Below, in pieces: positions 22,326 through 33,627 of a stretch of 64,000 nt of DNA (position 1 is its first letter; each line of letters begins with the position of its first letter). Made by a program: the position numbers and the translations under genes. Source of the stretch: Trichobilharzia szidati (lineage: Eukaryota; Platyhelminthes; Trematoda; Strigeidida; Schistosomatidae); contig OX235279.1 of the NCBI GenBank assembly GCA_944472155.2, positions 122,008,110-122,072,109 on the forward strand. The letters are read 5' to 3'. The notes below the pieces were generated by a model, which saw only the letters and a program-made list of their open reading frames with translations, made no database searches and was not told where the DNA came from.

Positions 22326-23639
22326 CCTAAATTTTGAGTGTTAATATTGACCCCATGGAATCGCAATCACATGGCTACCTGAGCAGCGTGCAACGCCAGC
22401 AACAACTGCTCGAGCACGCGGGAGGACCTGGAAACTGCATAATTACAAGGTTTCTCTAAATGTTATTTTGTAATTGCCAAAACTATCAAGTGCTAACTCT
22501 ATCGTGGTGTCAAGCAGAAAGGGAACAAGTATTTAAATTAAATGGATCTTTATTATGGGAAATGTCAAATATACTGTACAATTCAATTTAAAAAAAAACG
22601 AATGTCGTATGCATATGTACATACGCAGATATAATAAAAATCAAGGAAAATTTTGCTCAAGTTTGTCTGTACATATCACTGCGTTCTTTCACGAGATATA
22701 CGCCTTTCCTCACTTCATTTTCTTCGTTAACATAACATGGTCTCGTCACAGGTGGACAAGTGGTTGACTGTAGAAAAAAAGGGGTACAAAAGATTGTTTA
22801 GAAAACGGAAGACAAGAATTGCAGTATACTCAGTTCCATTCAGAAGCACACTTTGCGCGAAATAAAAGTTACAGTACTAAGGTCCTTTGCAATTAATAGA
22901 GGCGACGCAAGCAACTCAACTGTTACTCTTAATGACTGGTAAATAAATAGATGTCTGAAGCAGCTGTCGCTCATAGTGAAATCTGAAGGTGATTTAGAAA
23001 CACTCCCTAGATGAATAGTCATCCACATGCATCACGTGTATTAATTCCTGACTTGATTATTGTGAATCCGATAGCCCTGACCTATGACTTTGGAGATTGC
23101 ACTTCTAATCCAAGGTGTTTGTATCAAAATACAAAGTATCAAATAGACTCGATAAAGATACACTCCTTTAATTCAGCTACAATAAAGTAATTAGTCCGTC
23201 CCTCAATGTAAGTAATGAAGAGTGCGATGCGTGTGACTTCCTAAGGGTGGTCTGAAGAGTGTCGCATTGCGGACGTTCAGTACATATTGTCCGCAGACTC
23301 AATTGGAGGGTTTTCACGACTTATAAGATTGATTATAAGATAATTATATGTTAATTCCACAGTACTGTAGTTTTAGGAACAGTTTATACACATACATATA
23401 TGGTCTTGAAATGAGTCAGTCCTGGATAATAAACAGTGCTTCAAATAAAAATGAAACTGCAGTGATTAAATTACTCACAAGATAACAGTCATCACATCCT
23501 ACTTTATGGGTGAAAACTCCCTGCGGTACCTATTCTGAAAAAGTGTATGGATAGATTCCCTTCCTAAACATATCTTAGTTAGATATATCATGAAATTGTT
23601 AAAGAAAACTTATTTCATGTCACTCAATATCTATCGGAA

Positions 23640-23650
23640 AATTTACTTAC
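23640..23650 (-). other. Splice donor of the Id exon
   Basis: Minus strand AAAA|GTAAGTAAAT, matching the donor consensus at six positions after the junction. It overlaps the in-frame TAA. Confidence 0.75.
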
Positions 23651-23928
23651 TTTTCTGATGGACTTGAACACCTTGGAACATTCACAGAGGTCAGTATATC
23701 CTCGGGGTATTGAAGAGTTTTCTCCAAGTCTTGTATATAATCAATTACATGCTGTAGTAATTCCAACTGGTTAACTTTTTTATTGCGTTCGATTGTTGGT
23801 ACCATTTTCTTCAATTTCACCAGGCATCGTTTCATTTCAGTTGGTGGTGTATCAGCCTTGACATGGCTCGTGTGTTTACGCTCTCTGGACGGACGAGGAA
23901 CAACAGCACGGCAGCTTCTGCGCGTCAT
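23651..23928 (-). CDS. Id/emc-like helix-loop-helix protein, first coding exon
   Basis: Minus-strand ATG at 23928; 92 complete codons plus two bases to a splice donor. Residues 1-31 are basic and Ser/Thr-rich; residues 32-44 (MKRCLVKLKKMVP) form helix 1, about 45-54 the loop, and 55-72 (LELLQHVIDYIQDLEKTL) helix 2. There is no DNA-binding basic region before helix 1, which is the hallmark of Id proteins: they dimerise with bHLH factors and block DNA binding, in the nucleus. A stop would end the frame at 23647, but it lies inside the donor GTAAGT (23650-23645), so the transcript is probably spliced in phase 2 to an unseen exon; Id genes typically have an intron just after the HLH. It is the only host coding exon I can support. 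Confidence 0.85.
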
Positions 23929-24064
23929 TTTGCGTTGTAATGATTGCCTACCGAATTTATTACAAATTATAGACCAATCAAAATTTGATTCAAAAATTCG
24001 ATCGATTTATGCTCATATTCTATTGGTCCTACAAACTACGCATTTGATTGGTCACTTAAATAGA
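23929..24064 (-). promoter_or_regulatory. Id gene proximal promoter with three CCAAT boxes
   Basis: GACCAAT occurs on the minus strand at about 24022-24028 and 24047-24053 and on the plus strand at 23972-23978, all within 130 bp of the ATG. TATTTAAG (24056-24063, minus) and CTATAATT (about 23965-23972, minus) are TATA-like. Spacing and clustering suggest an NF-Y-type promoter; the start site is not known. Confidence 0.6.
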
Positions 24065-24069
24065 CATCG

Positions 24070-25430
24070 GACTTACCTTTTAATACTAGGTTGCTGTCAT
24101 GGTGACTGCAGTTATTCTCTTGTATACACTTAAGGATTTGAAAGTTCGTCTGACAGCTAAACTATATGGCTTTGGGCTATAGTAATTTCGTTTTCCAGGT
24201 GGTATTATAAACTTAATTGCTGTCATGTTTCAACAACAATACATGATGGGAATTTATCACTTTTATTTTACTATAATTTCAACAGAACATGTCTTAATTG
24301 TTGTTGACTGGGACATCAGCTTCTGCGGAATTCGCGAAAAATAATTAAGTCAAAGCATCAAGCCTTTTTTCTGCTGATAAGCTCATTAGACCTTATTTTA
24401 TATAGCACACTGTAGAGTAAATTATTTTCGTTATTGCAAAGATAGGCATACTTAATACTTATTTTGATTGGGAATAGATTGCTTTATTCGATTGTCATCA
24501 CATAAGGATGTTGGCAGCAGAGAATTCTGAAGAAACCGTTTTGTCCACACGGTAATTTCACAGATCCACACTAGGCTAGTGAATAAAACAAGGGAAAATG
24601 CCGGTCTAGGAATAAGGGGTAAATCTATTTATCAGTAATGGAGTTAAAGCTCTCATTTTTGGACAGTCAGACGAGTATGTCTTGTTGAGAAGTTATTCAA
24701 TGAAAAAACACAGCATTATGTCTTAAAATAACTGATTTCCAATGGTATGCAGTGTCCTTTTACTATTCTGCATTACTGAACGGACTGCATCCTTTCTAAA
24801 TTCTGTTGGTTTGTGAATTCCAGGACATTTGGTTGAGAAATATGTATATATACCGCCATCGAGGTACTGAATGATAATTTTTTTTTATATTCACACGTAT
24901 AATTAGGTGAATCAAAGTACTGACTGAGCAACGAAAGTTGGATGCAGAGAATAACATTCTGCATTGAAAGTTAGAACTCCAACTTTATTCATTTAGAAGG
25001 TTATTGGCGAAATGCAGTACACCGAATACCTTAACAATTTTGCAGTTGAGATTTCGACCGAGAGTTATACCTCTTGTCTAAACTATCGATAAACTTCATT
25101 AATTTTTGATAGTTGTAACAGATTTTAAGCAGTGATGGCAAGTCATATCCAGAAGCCAATAAAAAAGACAACTGTCAATTAAAAAATATAAGACCATGTC
25201 ATTAACGTCCGACGATGTAAACCATTTTACTTAGGCAAACAATTTTTTCCTCAGTGTCCACTTATATTATCATTTCAATGTCGAAAATAGAGAACTATGC
25301 ACACAGACTGGTCAAAAAATAAAAAAACCAATCTGAGTTTATAATTCTAAGTTCTGATGATTGAAACCCAAGGATCAGGCGGTGTGCAGTTTCGTCGCTA
25401 AACTAAATAACACAAAACTAATGAAGGCTG
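24070..25430. other. No gene recognised; Id upstream region
   Basis: AT-rich, no tRNA-headed SINE or transposon protein fragment was recognised across about 1.3 kb. This is one of the few repeat-poor stretches and could contain distal regulatory sequence of the Id gene. Confidence 0.4.
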
Positions 25431-25945
25431 GCTGATACTGGCTAGAGGCAGTTGGCAGGATGCCCTACTTTGTCGAGATTTCGTGTATATTGGAAGTCAT
25501 CAAAAAAGTGTATTTATAACCTTGAGGAAATTCGTGTTTCCTGCAGGATTAATTATTCTCATCGTTAGACGCCTAAATGTAAATTTTCTCAGTGTGATAA
25601 AAGACAATGTCAGATGCTCATGTTTGAAAAATCACAGTAAAATTTTTGCCATAATACAGTTCGTAGAGTGATGTGACTCCTAATACAGTACAGAATTTTT
25701 ATTGCTTAGTTTTATTACAAAGAGTTTTATCTATATAAATACCTGAGATACTTCAAAATCTATTGAAAGTAGAGGGGAATGAAGAGGTAACATTTGAAAC
25801 ATACTTAATCTGTTCACACACAATTTTAAGCTCAAAATGACACAAGAATTAGCAGCATTTGTATTAAATTTGTCGATAATCAACTGGAGGAAATTAAGAA
25901 TTAAATAAAAGCACTCAGTTTTCATTTTATCGAAACAGATTTGGA

Positions 25946-26246
25946 AGTGATTAATTGAATTTTAGATTTTCTCATCGATTGATTGAGACCAAGCACTTCG
26001 GTCCAATCAGTCGACGGGAAAATCTAAAATTCAATTGAATAATTAATATGACCTGTTGCACAAGAGACAGTGGCTCTCGTGGCCCAAGTGGTCTAGTGGA
26101 TAACGCTTTAACGTTTGAAACTATGGGCACTGGGATCGAGCCTCGTTGGGAACATCATCACTCGCTAGGGAATGCAGGCACATCCGTCGGACGAGTCCCA
26201 AATAGGACGCAATGCGCATCCTGGATTCCACTGCTAGTCACCATCA
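25946..26246 (+). repeat. SM-alpha-like repeat, full length
   Basis: Compact palindromic leader (AATTTTAGATTTTCTCATCG...GACGGGAAAATCTAAAATTC, 25958-26038), tRNA-like head (A box TGGTCTAGTGG), then the hammerhead at 26181-26226 and tail CACTGCTAGTCACCATCAACC. The ribozyme keeps stem II (GUCC/GGAC) and the 3' half but has CGGACGA for CUGACGA and GCAA for GAAA, so it is probably dead. Confidence 0.85.
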
Positions 26247-26934
26247 ACCAATTAGATTTGAAAGTAAGCTACAATATAAAAGATTTTAGTGGAAAGAAGA
26301 TATAGAAGTTATTAGTTAATTTTATTCGCTCTTCAGTTCACTTATGTTCATATTGATTTCGAAATATAGTCCATATCGTTTTACATATCACATTATTTAG
26401 TGAACTTTCAAGTTTTATTTTTCTCTTTCTAGTCAAGCTGATATGTATCAGATAAGATGAAGAGAGATGACATGAAAATGTGATCAAAGTCAGTGATAAT
26501 TTTTCTGCTTGTCTTCAAACGAAAACCACCAATTCATTCCCAAACAGCCAACAGCAATAGTACAAAATAATTTCCCCTGGTTTTGTGGCTTAATTTGATT
26601 TTTAATTATTTGCTAGGAAACAAAAAGTAGGTAGTGAGCTTGAAACTTCTCTACTATGATTTATTTCCTACATAACTGAAAAATTGCATAAAAAAACAGT
26701 TTAAAAAATAGCATTGCCCTGTAACTGTTGCCACAAGTGTTTTATTTCCATACTTCAAAACTTATTCCATGTTCAGATGCATCTAGGCGGCCAGTTACAT
26801 TCACGGACTGTGAACTGGTCCATTGTAACTCGGTGGCCAGAATGACCCTAAAATCAGACACCCAATTAAGGGAGAATTTGATAATTACGTCTTTTCTAGG
26901 ATATTTCCAAGAGTTGGTTTGTCTCAAGTTTTAT

Positions 26935-27065
26935 AACAAACTGACATCAGTTAGGGAACCACTGAAAATCAAAGAGTATTGGACATCTGTTTCACCCTAG
27001 TTTGTGACTCTTCAACAGTACGCACCCACTGTCACACCAGGGATCTGATCTCTGTCATCAGAGAC
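26935..27065 (-). repeat. SINE C, minus copy
   Basis: Minus strand: GTGGGTGCGTACTGTTGAAG, AGTCACAAACTAGGGTGAAA, CAGATGTCCAATACTC and tail CTAACTGATGTCAGTTTG. The stem I halves GUACUG/CAAUAC pair imperfectly and C3 is U, so the ribozyme is decayed. The head is missing. Confidence 0.65.
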
Positions 27066-27529
27066 AAACGAATTAGTCTTTGAAGATAAAACATATGAAC
27101 CTCAACCACATCCAAAAATTTCTCCAAAATAAGCAATGTGTTAATATAAAGCAGGTTTTATTCTATTGACCAAATTTCGGTAGAATTCTTCAACTGAATA
27201 CTCTACATACAAGGATATTAGAATTACATTTGGAGATATAAAACTGACAAGTAAATAAACAATTTTGAATTAATCATGCAAAAAACAGGTGTGAATGTTT
27301 TTCAGGTCATGTTCAGGTAGACAAGGAGGAGTATCACAGATTAAAATTAAGATAATTATGCATCACGGTTCAGTTATATCATTCAAATAAACATTTAATT
27401 ATTGGGGAAAGAACTTGAGTGTACCAAGAATTGCAAACTGAATAATACTGATAATAATAGTAATGCTAGTAATAATAATATTAAAACGAATTAAGACAAT
27501 GGTCGTGGTAAGGGATATTTTTAAAAATT

Positions 27530-27715
27530 TTTTATTTTGATTGCAGCTTGATTCCACACCGTATTTTCAGTACAAGTATGGAATTTTCAGCTTGGATATC
27601 GGTAGCCGAAATTTTGCAGGCCGACCATAGATATCGGGTGTGCGTCGGCAGGGGATCGAACCCCGGACCATGTGCATGGTCGGCGAGAGTCCTAACCACT
27701 GTGCTACCGACGTAC
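27530..27715 (-). repeat. SINE A, minus copy
   Basis: Head TACGTCGGTAGCACAGTGG, B box GGTTCGATCCCC, body AGATATCGGGTGTGCGTCGG region, CCATACTTGTACTG tail and A-rich end (T-run on plus at 27530). Full length. Confidence 0.88.
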
Positions 27716-28147
27716 AGCTTTAAATGAATCAAGAATCATAACAAGAGGTATAATAATAAATTAAATATCCTAATAATATACCGGATAATGCCAAACATTA
27801 GTCTTAACCAGTAAGCATAGACTAGTGACATGGGGTGGGCTTAAAGAAGACCGATGTTACCTACTCTCTTTATCTCCTATATTATATGAAGTGTAACAGA
27901 TACAGGAAGAAAGTGTTAGTACAATTCTTTCAAACAATGAACTTGAACAAAACATTGTCAACAAACTGAACGGAATAATACTGTATCATTTTATTTGTTT
28001 GAGTTTCACAGCTGCATACAATCTAAAACAGTTTCTATGTGCGTGTTAACAGCACCAAGGAGGAGCGCAAAATGATGTCCCAGTCTGGCCCGATTGATAT
28101 TCGTTTATAACAAATCTTAAAACATCTACAAGCGTGCTAGACATTTA

Positions 28148-28215
28148 ATATTATTATTATTCCCTTAGATTCCAAACGGAACATAGGGCTTCAGCAGCAG
28201 ATCTCCATTTCATCC
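28148..28215 (-). mobile_element. RTE-like LINE 3' terminus scrap
   Basis: Minus strand: GCTGAAGCCCTATGTTCCG, TTTGGAATCTAAGGGAATAA with an (ATA)n tail. It matches the end of the RTE-like copy at 34.23 kb and the last 30 bases of SINE B. Confidence 0.55.
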
Positions 28216-28318
28216 TGCTGGACACTAAAAATAATTTAAATGATGTCAATTTTCACTTTAATAAAGGTGAAAAAAACATTTTTTCTATTAAATAATACTG
28301 CAATCAGACGAATACGGC

Positions 28319-28567
28319 GTGCGTCGGAGGCACAGAGGTGGAATGCTTGCCGACCACGCCTCATGTGATTTAGGGTTCGATCTCCGGCCGACGTGCTCCT
28401 CTAAGTCACTAAGCCAGTGATAAGACTGGTAAAGAGGGAAGGTTGGGCAAGGGGCTAGCGACCCCATCCCGTAAAAATAAACACCACTTCTACCGAAACT
28501 TCAAGCCTCTAGCTTGAAGCTTTATGTTCCACTGGGAACGTAAGGGAATAAAAAAAATAAATAAAAA
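28319..28567 (+). repeat. SINE B
   Basis: Head GTGCGTCGGAGGCACAGAGG, B box GGTTCGATCTCC, body CACTAAGCCAGTGATAAGAC, tail CTTTATGTTCCACTGGGAACG then GGGAATAAAAAAAATAAAT. Full length. Confidence 0.88.
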
Positions 28568-28844
28568 CAAAACGAATACAGCGATTATGAGTAACTTTGA
28601 AAGAAATCAAGAACGTGGTAAGTTTACAAAGCATAATATCAGTCTCAATCTTGTTGTATTAATGTTGGTCTGACAAATAAACCCCTTTCGGATAATGTGA
28701 TCAGTTAATTTTCTGTTCTGACGGCAATTAAGATAAGTGGTTCAGAATGAGCAAGTAGTATGCTCATCATTATTTAATTAATTCACTTGATATTTGAACA
28801 GAAAATCTGAAAAATATCAATCCGTCTGGTAATTCTGAAGTCAT

Positions 28845-29186
28845 TGATATATATATATATATATATATATACACTGGTGACTCATCAATATTGATTTTTC
28901 GCACCTGCATGATTGAATTTACGCAATTCCCATTGATTGTTAATATTTTTTAAATGTGACATTGATTTTCCTAACTGTATAAATACGGAGTTTTGTTGTT
29001 TAACATTTTCGACTGTTGTAGAGACAGTAAAAGCTCTCGTATCAACGTCCAGTCTTCTTTCTTTGTCTTGCGTGCCCGGCGGTATTATTATTATTATTGT
29101 TGTTGACGTGCGATTAGGACAGATTAGCCAGCGCATTAAGTTAGATTCACTCGTAGTCTACAAGGTCATAATATTCATACATAACA
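28845..29186 (+). mobile_element. Solo LTR, family 1
   Basis: TGATATATAT start (expanded TA tract) and CATACATAACA end, flanked by exact 5-bp duplications GTCAT at 28840-28844 and 29187-29191. It carries one 29-bp unit and a TATAAATACGG box. No leader or gag follows. Confidence 0.95.
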
Positions 29187-29814
29187 GTCATCCGTTTCGA
29201 TCCGTTTACGGCCTGAATTATCTTTAGACATCACCGACAATTTTGTTACAGCTACAATTTTATGTAGTTGACATAACAGATTAAAAAGAAAACTGTCTTC
29301 AAAATTAAACACGAATGTAAGATTTGTATTATTAAGGCTGACATATCTTTCATTTGGTGGTCACTAATGTTCTGTGCTAGTTACAGTGCATTTTATTATT
29401 ATTATTATTATAACAAGGTGACTTTTCGCAAATCCGAAGCCCTGCTAACTTGAACAGATGGAAACAGGTGTTCCGTAAATACCTGTTATATACACAAAAA
29501 TGTTTCGAAAATTTCATACTAAATTGTGAAACTTACCACTATCAAAGGTCAGTGTAAGATAAAAGGTAGTGAGGCTGACAGTCATCAAAATAAAGTCTGT
29601 GTTATGTGTCAAAAGAACACAGTATACACTTAACATGCTTTTAATGCAAACTAGGGTTGATATGAACTGAATTTATACAGAGCGTCACACAAGCGAAAAA
29701 CAGAATGAGACATATAAACTTCAGGTGTTTTCTGCTGGGTTTCAGTACCTAATAGGTAAGTATGTCTTAATTTGTTAAATACTTGTGTAAATGTCTGGTT
29801 TCGGACGCTTGATA

Positions 29815-30058
29815 GAAATGGCTTCTTCAAACTTAAGGAGAAGTGAGCTCTTTTGACTACTTATAATTTTGAACGATCTTGCAACGTCCGCCTTATGACA
29901 TGTGTCAACGAGATGACTGGTGACAGCACTGTTGAAATCACTTGTTCTCCTGAGACGTAGACTTTTCAGTATATGTTCAGAAAATCGGAGGTATGCCCTT
30001 CTTCAAGTTCTTCCAATGTAGCTGCTCCCGCAGATATATACAAATTTACACGCAACTT
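29815..30058 (-). pseudogene. PLE endonuclease remnant, minus
   Basis: Complement encodes in broken frames the same GIY-YIG endonuclease as at 54395-54640: a YIC-like stretch then EELEEGHTSDFLNIY in one frame against GRT...RRAYLRFSEHI in another, followed by the TGHK-type and RSFKII segments. It lies beside the 30.06-30.79 kb repeat in the same relative order as the 54 kb copy. Confidence 0.65.
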
Positions 30059-30790
30059 AGGTCACGAATGATAGGATATTGGGTCACTCAAGGAGATGAT
30101 GCTTCATATCATGTTTCAAAACTATTCCGTCATCAGTATGAAGCTACAAATATCCCCCCTCTGAAACAACCTATTTACAGTGAATATCCAGTTAGACAGT
30201 CCTCTTAAGTCTGTAGAGATAAGTTTCCACCGACGATGCAAATGTGATGAACTACTCACTTTATAGTTACCACGATTTGAACCACAAAGTGATCTTAAAC
30301 GTATCGATTCTAGATTCAGTGCTAATGCTCATCAGTCGGTCAATGACTGACTATCTGAGTAAACACCTCATACCACCAATCACATACATACACGTACATC
30401 ACCAAACTGTCCATTTCCACAGTAGACATCTGGACAAACACCGGCGCGTGCAGTAGGTAAGAAAAATCCCCTGTACAACAGACTATCATGGTTAAGCTCA
30501 CATCTTGAAATAAATAGCAACCAGAATATGAGATCAGATACTAATTGACAGACTGACTAGACGAGTTGTTGTTTGGTTGGTTAGGGTTGGTTGGTTGGTT
30601 CGAGATAGGAAAGAAAACAAGAGAGAGAAAAGTAAACGAAGATTGAGTGAGGAATTGAATCGGGATTAACATATGTGAAGCACCTGGTGTTTTTGTTTTG
30701 TTGTGTTACAGGTGCACTGAACATATGGTGGCTGATGGAATATGCTGCCTTCAGTGATAATGAATTTCATATTATTATATAGACTATGAT
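30058..30790. repeat. 700-bp repeat R, copy 1
   Basis: Matched almost base for base by the inverted segment 53695-54390. Landmarks are CACGAATGATAGGATATTGG (30064), GACAGTCCTCTTAAG, CACCGGCGCGTGCAG, TTAGGGTTGGTTGGTTGG and CACTGAACATATGGTGGCTG (30716). A partial third copy is at 45275-45345. No protein family is recognised. The only ORF (70 aa, 30244-30456) is shared by both copies but has no known motif. Confidence 0.8.
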
Positions 30791-31244
30791 AGTTAAGTGA
30801 GTGTGTTATTTATTTACCAGCTTCCTGTTCCACTTACTATATGCAATTAGTTCTACCAGTGTTCAGTCTATTTCAGAATTATCTTCTTTACTGTTTCATA
30901 CACTCTTACAGATGATACCTGGCGAAATGTGTCGAGACACGTAGAATATTTGTGAATTTATGACGTTATTATTATTACTTATCTCGACTTTGAAGAAATT
31001 TCATGGAAGATTGTTAATCCTGAGATATAGTCGAAGCGTCTGTACTAGGAGCCGACATGTCAATGGAGAACGAACATTTTGGTCCAATGTAACCAGTCAA
31101 CCGGAAATACAAAATAAAATTAAATTTTAAAAAATAGTGATAGAAGGCTGTTTACGGTGAATGTTGGATACACCGTTTCACCTCAGTTCACTGGGATTCG
31201 TTGGTAGACTGTTGTGGGAGTTTAGTTATTGAATTTCCTGTAAA

Positions 31245-32720
31245 TTCATAATAATAATAATAATAATAACAATAATAATAAAAATAATAATAATAATTTG
31301 CTTTATTCCAAAACAGTACTTGTGATACAGAATGGAATTCTCAGCATTTTTACTACAGTATTGCATCCAGTTAGTACATTATCAATAAATAGAATTCTAC
31401 ATAGATTGAGGAAACCAACAGTTCACTATTACAACAACACATTGGCATGTCAGTAGCAAAGGTAAAGCTGAAACAGTGTTTGAAGGTGTTAGAAAAGTGG
31501 GAGCTGTCATATTAACTGGCGTAAGCAAAAGAAACAAACAAAGCAGCACATAACGGAAAAAGAAGAGAGAGAAAAGGAAAAGAAAGAAAGAAAATGTTGT
31601 ACCTATTGATGATGTGGGTTGGAAAGACAAAATCCAGTTGTACTACTGACTATTTAATGAATTATAGGTGTCACGCCTAATGCTTTCTTTATCACACAGA
31701 ACACGAGCTAAGTAGGGTATGGTTGCGTTTTTTACTTGCTGGTGCGAGCATATAGTTTCCTATATAGGCTTCTGGTTTTGCCTGATAAAATGCAGGGGGA
31801 GAGTTGTGAGTGAAGAGGGTGGTGTGAGTTAGATAAAATGGATTTGGCCCATTTTTCACATGAGTCCATGTGTCTGTCTGTCGACCAGAATATTAGCAAG
31901 CTGGTTAAGTGGCACGTTGCTTACCCTGCTAACAACATTTAACATCCTGCGTAAAATGTTATAGTCTTTCTTCAGTAGCCCATGAAAAACTAAGGGGGAA
32001 CAATAGAGAATAATAGGCAGGATGCGAGAATTAACGAATTGTAGGAGTAAGGGTTGGGTAATACCAGAATGTTTTAACTTCTTGATGTAGAAGGTAAGAC
32101 GGAATATTTTCTTAGAAATTGCTAAGATATGAGACGACCAGGAGAGATCAGCAGATAGAATGACGCCTTGGTATTTAATTTCCGATTTAGTTTCTATTTC
32201 AGTGCCGTCTATGTTGCATACCTCGTAAGAGCCAAACAGTTTGTTTAGGTCGGATTTATGCCTAAAGGTGAAATTGACTGTTTGGCATTTGGAGGGGTTT
32301 AGGGTAAGACCATTTTCCTTGGACCACTGGCTGATTTCTGACAGAAAGCCATTAAGTTTAGAGCAGTCACTTTGACATTTGATAGGCAAAGATACAGACA
32401 GATCGTCAGCGTATTTGACAAAATTAATGTCATTTGAAGATGGTAAGTCATGTAGAAAGAAAGAAAAGAGAAGTGGGGAGAGTACAGCGCCTTGGGGGAC
32501 TCCGGCTTCAGTGAGTACAGTAGAGGATGATTTATCTTTGTACACGGTGTACTGCATTCTGTTTGAGAAGTAGGAATGCAACCAGTTAGTGACCCAAGAC
32601 TCAGTTTTCGTCAAAGAGAGCTTATTTAGCAGGAGACATCTAGGAACAGAGTCGACGGCTGTCACGGCTGGAAAGTGTCTTCGAAGCAATAACCAGGTAT
32701 CACAGTGAATAATGAACATC
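31245..32720 (-). mobile_element. CR1-like LINE, reverse transcriptase C-half and 3' UTR
   Basis: Minus ORF 32719-31856 (287 aa) holds the palm and thumb of a non-LTR reverse transcriptase: VDSVPRCLLLNKLS (motif 2a-like), GVPQGAVLSPLLFSFFLHDL (motif 4), FVKYADDLSVSL with the YADD catalytic pair, NPSKCQTVNF and YQGVILSADLSW (motif 7). Homology continues in shifted frames to about 31650 (SPCILSGKTRSLYRKLYART). The 3' UTR ends near 31300 with GGAATAAAG and an (ATT)n tail. It is 5'-truncated near 32700, lacks ORF1 and endonuclease, and so is dead. Clade call (CR1/Jockey group) is by motif style. Confidence 0.88.
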
Positions 32721-33029
32721 TGTTACGTCTTATTCTGAAGTAACCCTGTCAATAACTTGTCTAGCATATTGATCTGGAGTGAGTTAACCGGTTTCAAACT
32801 CTCCCATTTTTACTGATGATTCTCAAACACACAAATGTAAAATTAAATGGAGAATTTTTTCTGTTATCATTTTGCACTTGTTCTATCTATGACTGTGATA
32901 TCATTTACTTTGAGTGACAGTGGTGATTGAGAATAATAATGATAATAATACTGTTGTACTTCTAGCTAAGCTCGTTCCCGTCTTTCGAACAACTTGCTCT
33001 CTGGTACAATCAAAAATCGATAGATATCC

Positions 33030-33440
33030 TTCTCATGTTAACTCCAACTGTATTTACAAATTTACATGTATCTGAGGGAGCAGTTACATTGGAAGAACAG
33101 AAAGAAGGGCATATCTACGATTTTCTGAACATGTACCAAAAAGCTTACGTCTAAAGGGAACAAATGCTTTAAACGGTGCCATCGCCAGGCATCTTCTTGA
33201 CACGGGTCATGAGGTGGACGTCGAAAAGTCGTTCAAAATTATCAGTAAGCAAAAGAGCTCAATTCGCCGTAAGTTTGCTGAAGCCATTTCCATCAAGCGC
33301 CTGAAACCTGACTTATGCGTTCAGAAAGAAGCGGTTATCAGGCTTTTTTGCCCTGGTAACTGGATATTTTTCATCCGAATGCGAGATACTGAAAAGTTTT
33401 CATTGTGTATGATCATTATTGTTCGGAATTGTGTTTAATA
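33030..33440 (+). pseudogene. PLE endonuclease with one stop
   Basis: Plus frame: CI, TGA stop, GSSYIGRTERRAYLRFSEHV (33075-33135), KSLRLKGTNALNGAIARHLL, DTGHEVDVEKSFKI, RRKFAEAISIKRLKPDLCVQ, ending RLFCPGNW at about 33362. The stop replaces the cysteine expected before GSSYIG. Otherwise the domain is nearly intact. The 3' UTR follows with a hammerhead-like motif at 33578-33627. Confidence 0.82.
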
Positions 33441-33577
33441 TTGCATATATATATATGTATATATTATTAGTGTATGCGTATATTGATCGATTTATTTTTG
33501 TTTAAAATGAACTCTCTCTGTGCAAGTATGTTAAAATTGGTTTCGTAGATACATTTAATAATGTCTTTGGCCTGTAA

Positions 33578-33627
33578 GCAGCTGACGAGAAGGCGACGAA
33601 ATAAAAGATGGTACCATTTTATTCTGC
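33578..33627 (+). ncRNA. Hammerhead-like motif in PLE 3' UTR
   Basis: GCAG (33578-33581) pairs CUGC (33624-33627) as stem I; core CUGACGA at 33582-33588; GAAA at 33598-33601; stem III AUAAAA/UUUUAU around a palindromic loop with GGUACC; U before the cleavage point. Stem II (GAAGGCGAC) closes with only one G-C pair, which is the weak point. Related motifs lie 3' of the PLE endonucleases at 39430 and 54738. Confidence 0.55.

Noticed and set aside
22840..23028. Second exon of the Id gene
   Set aside because: It lies in the right direction, but no convincing acceptor with polypyrimidine tract gives a sensible phase-2 continuation.
30244..30456. Host gene encoded by the 70-aa ORF of repeat R
   Set aside because: Present in both inverted copies of a dispersed repeat and without recognisable motif; kept only as part of the repeat.
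31397..31630. 77-codon Phe/Leu-rich ORF resembling a membrane protein
   Set aside because: Antisense of a purine-rich AGAAAG tract in the LINE 3' UTR.
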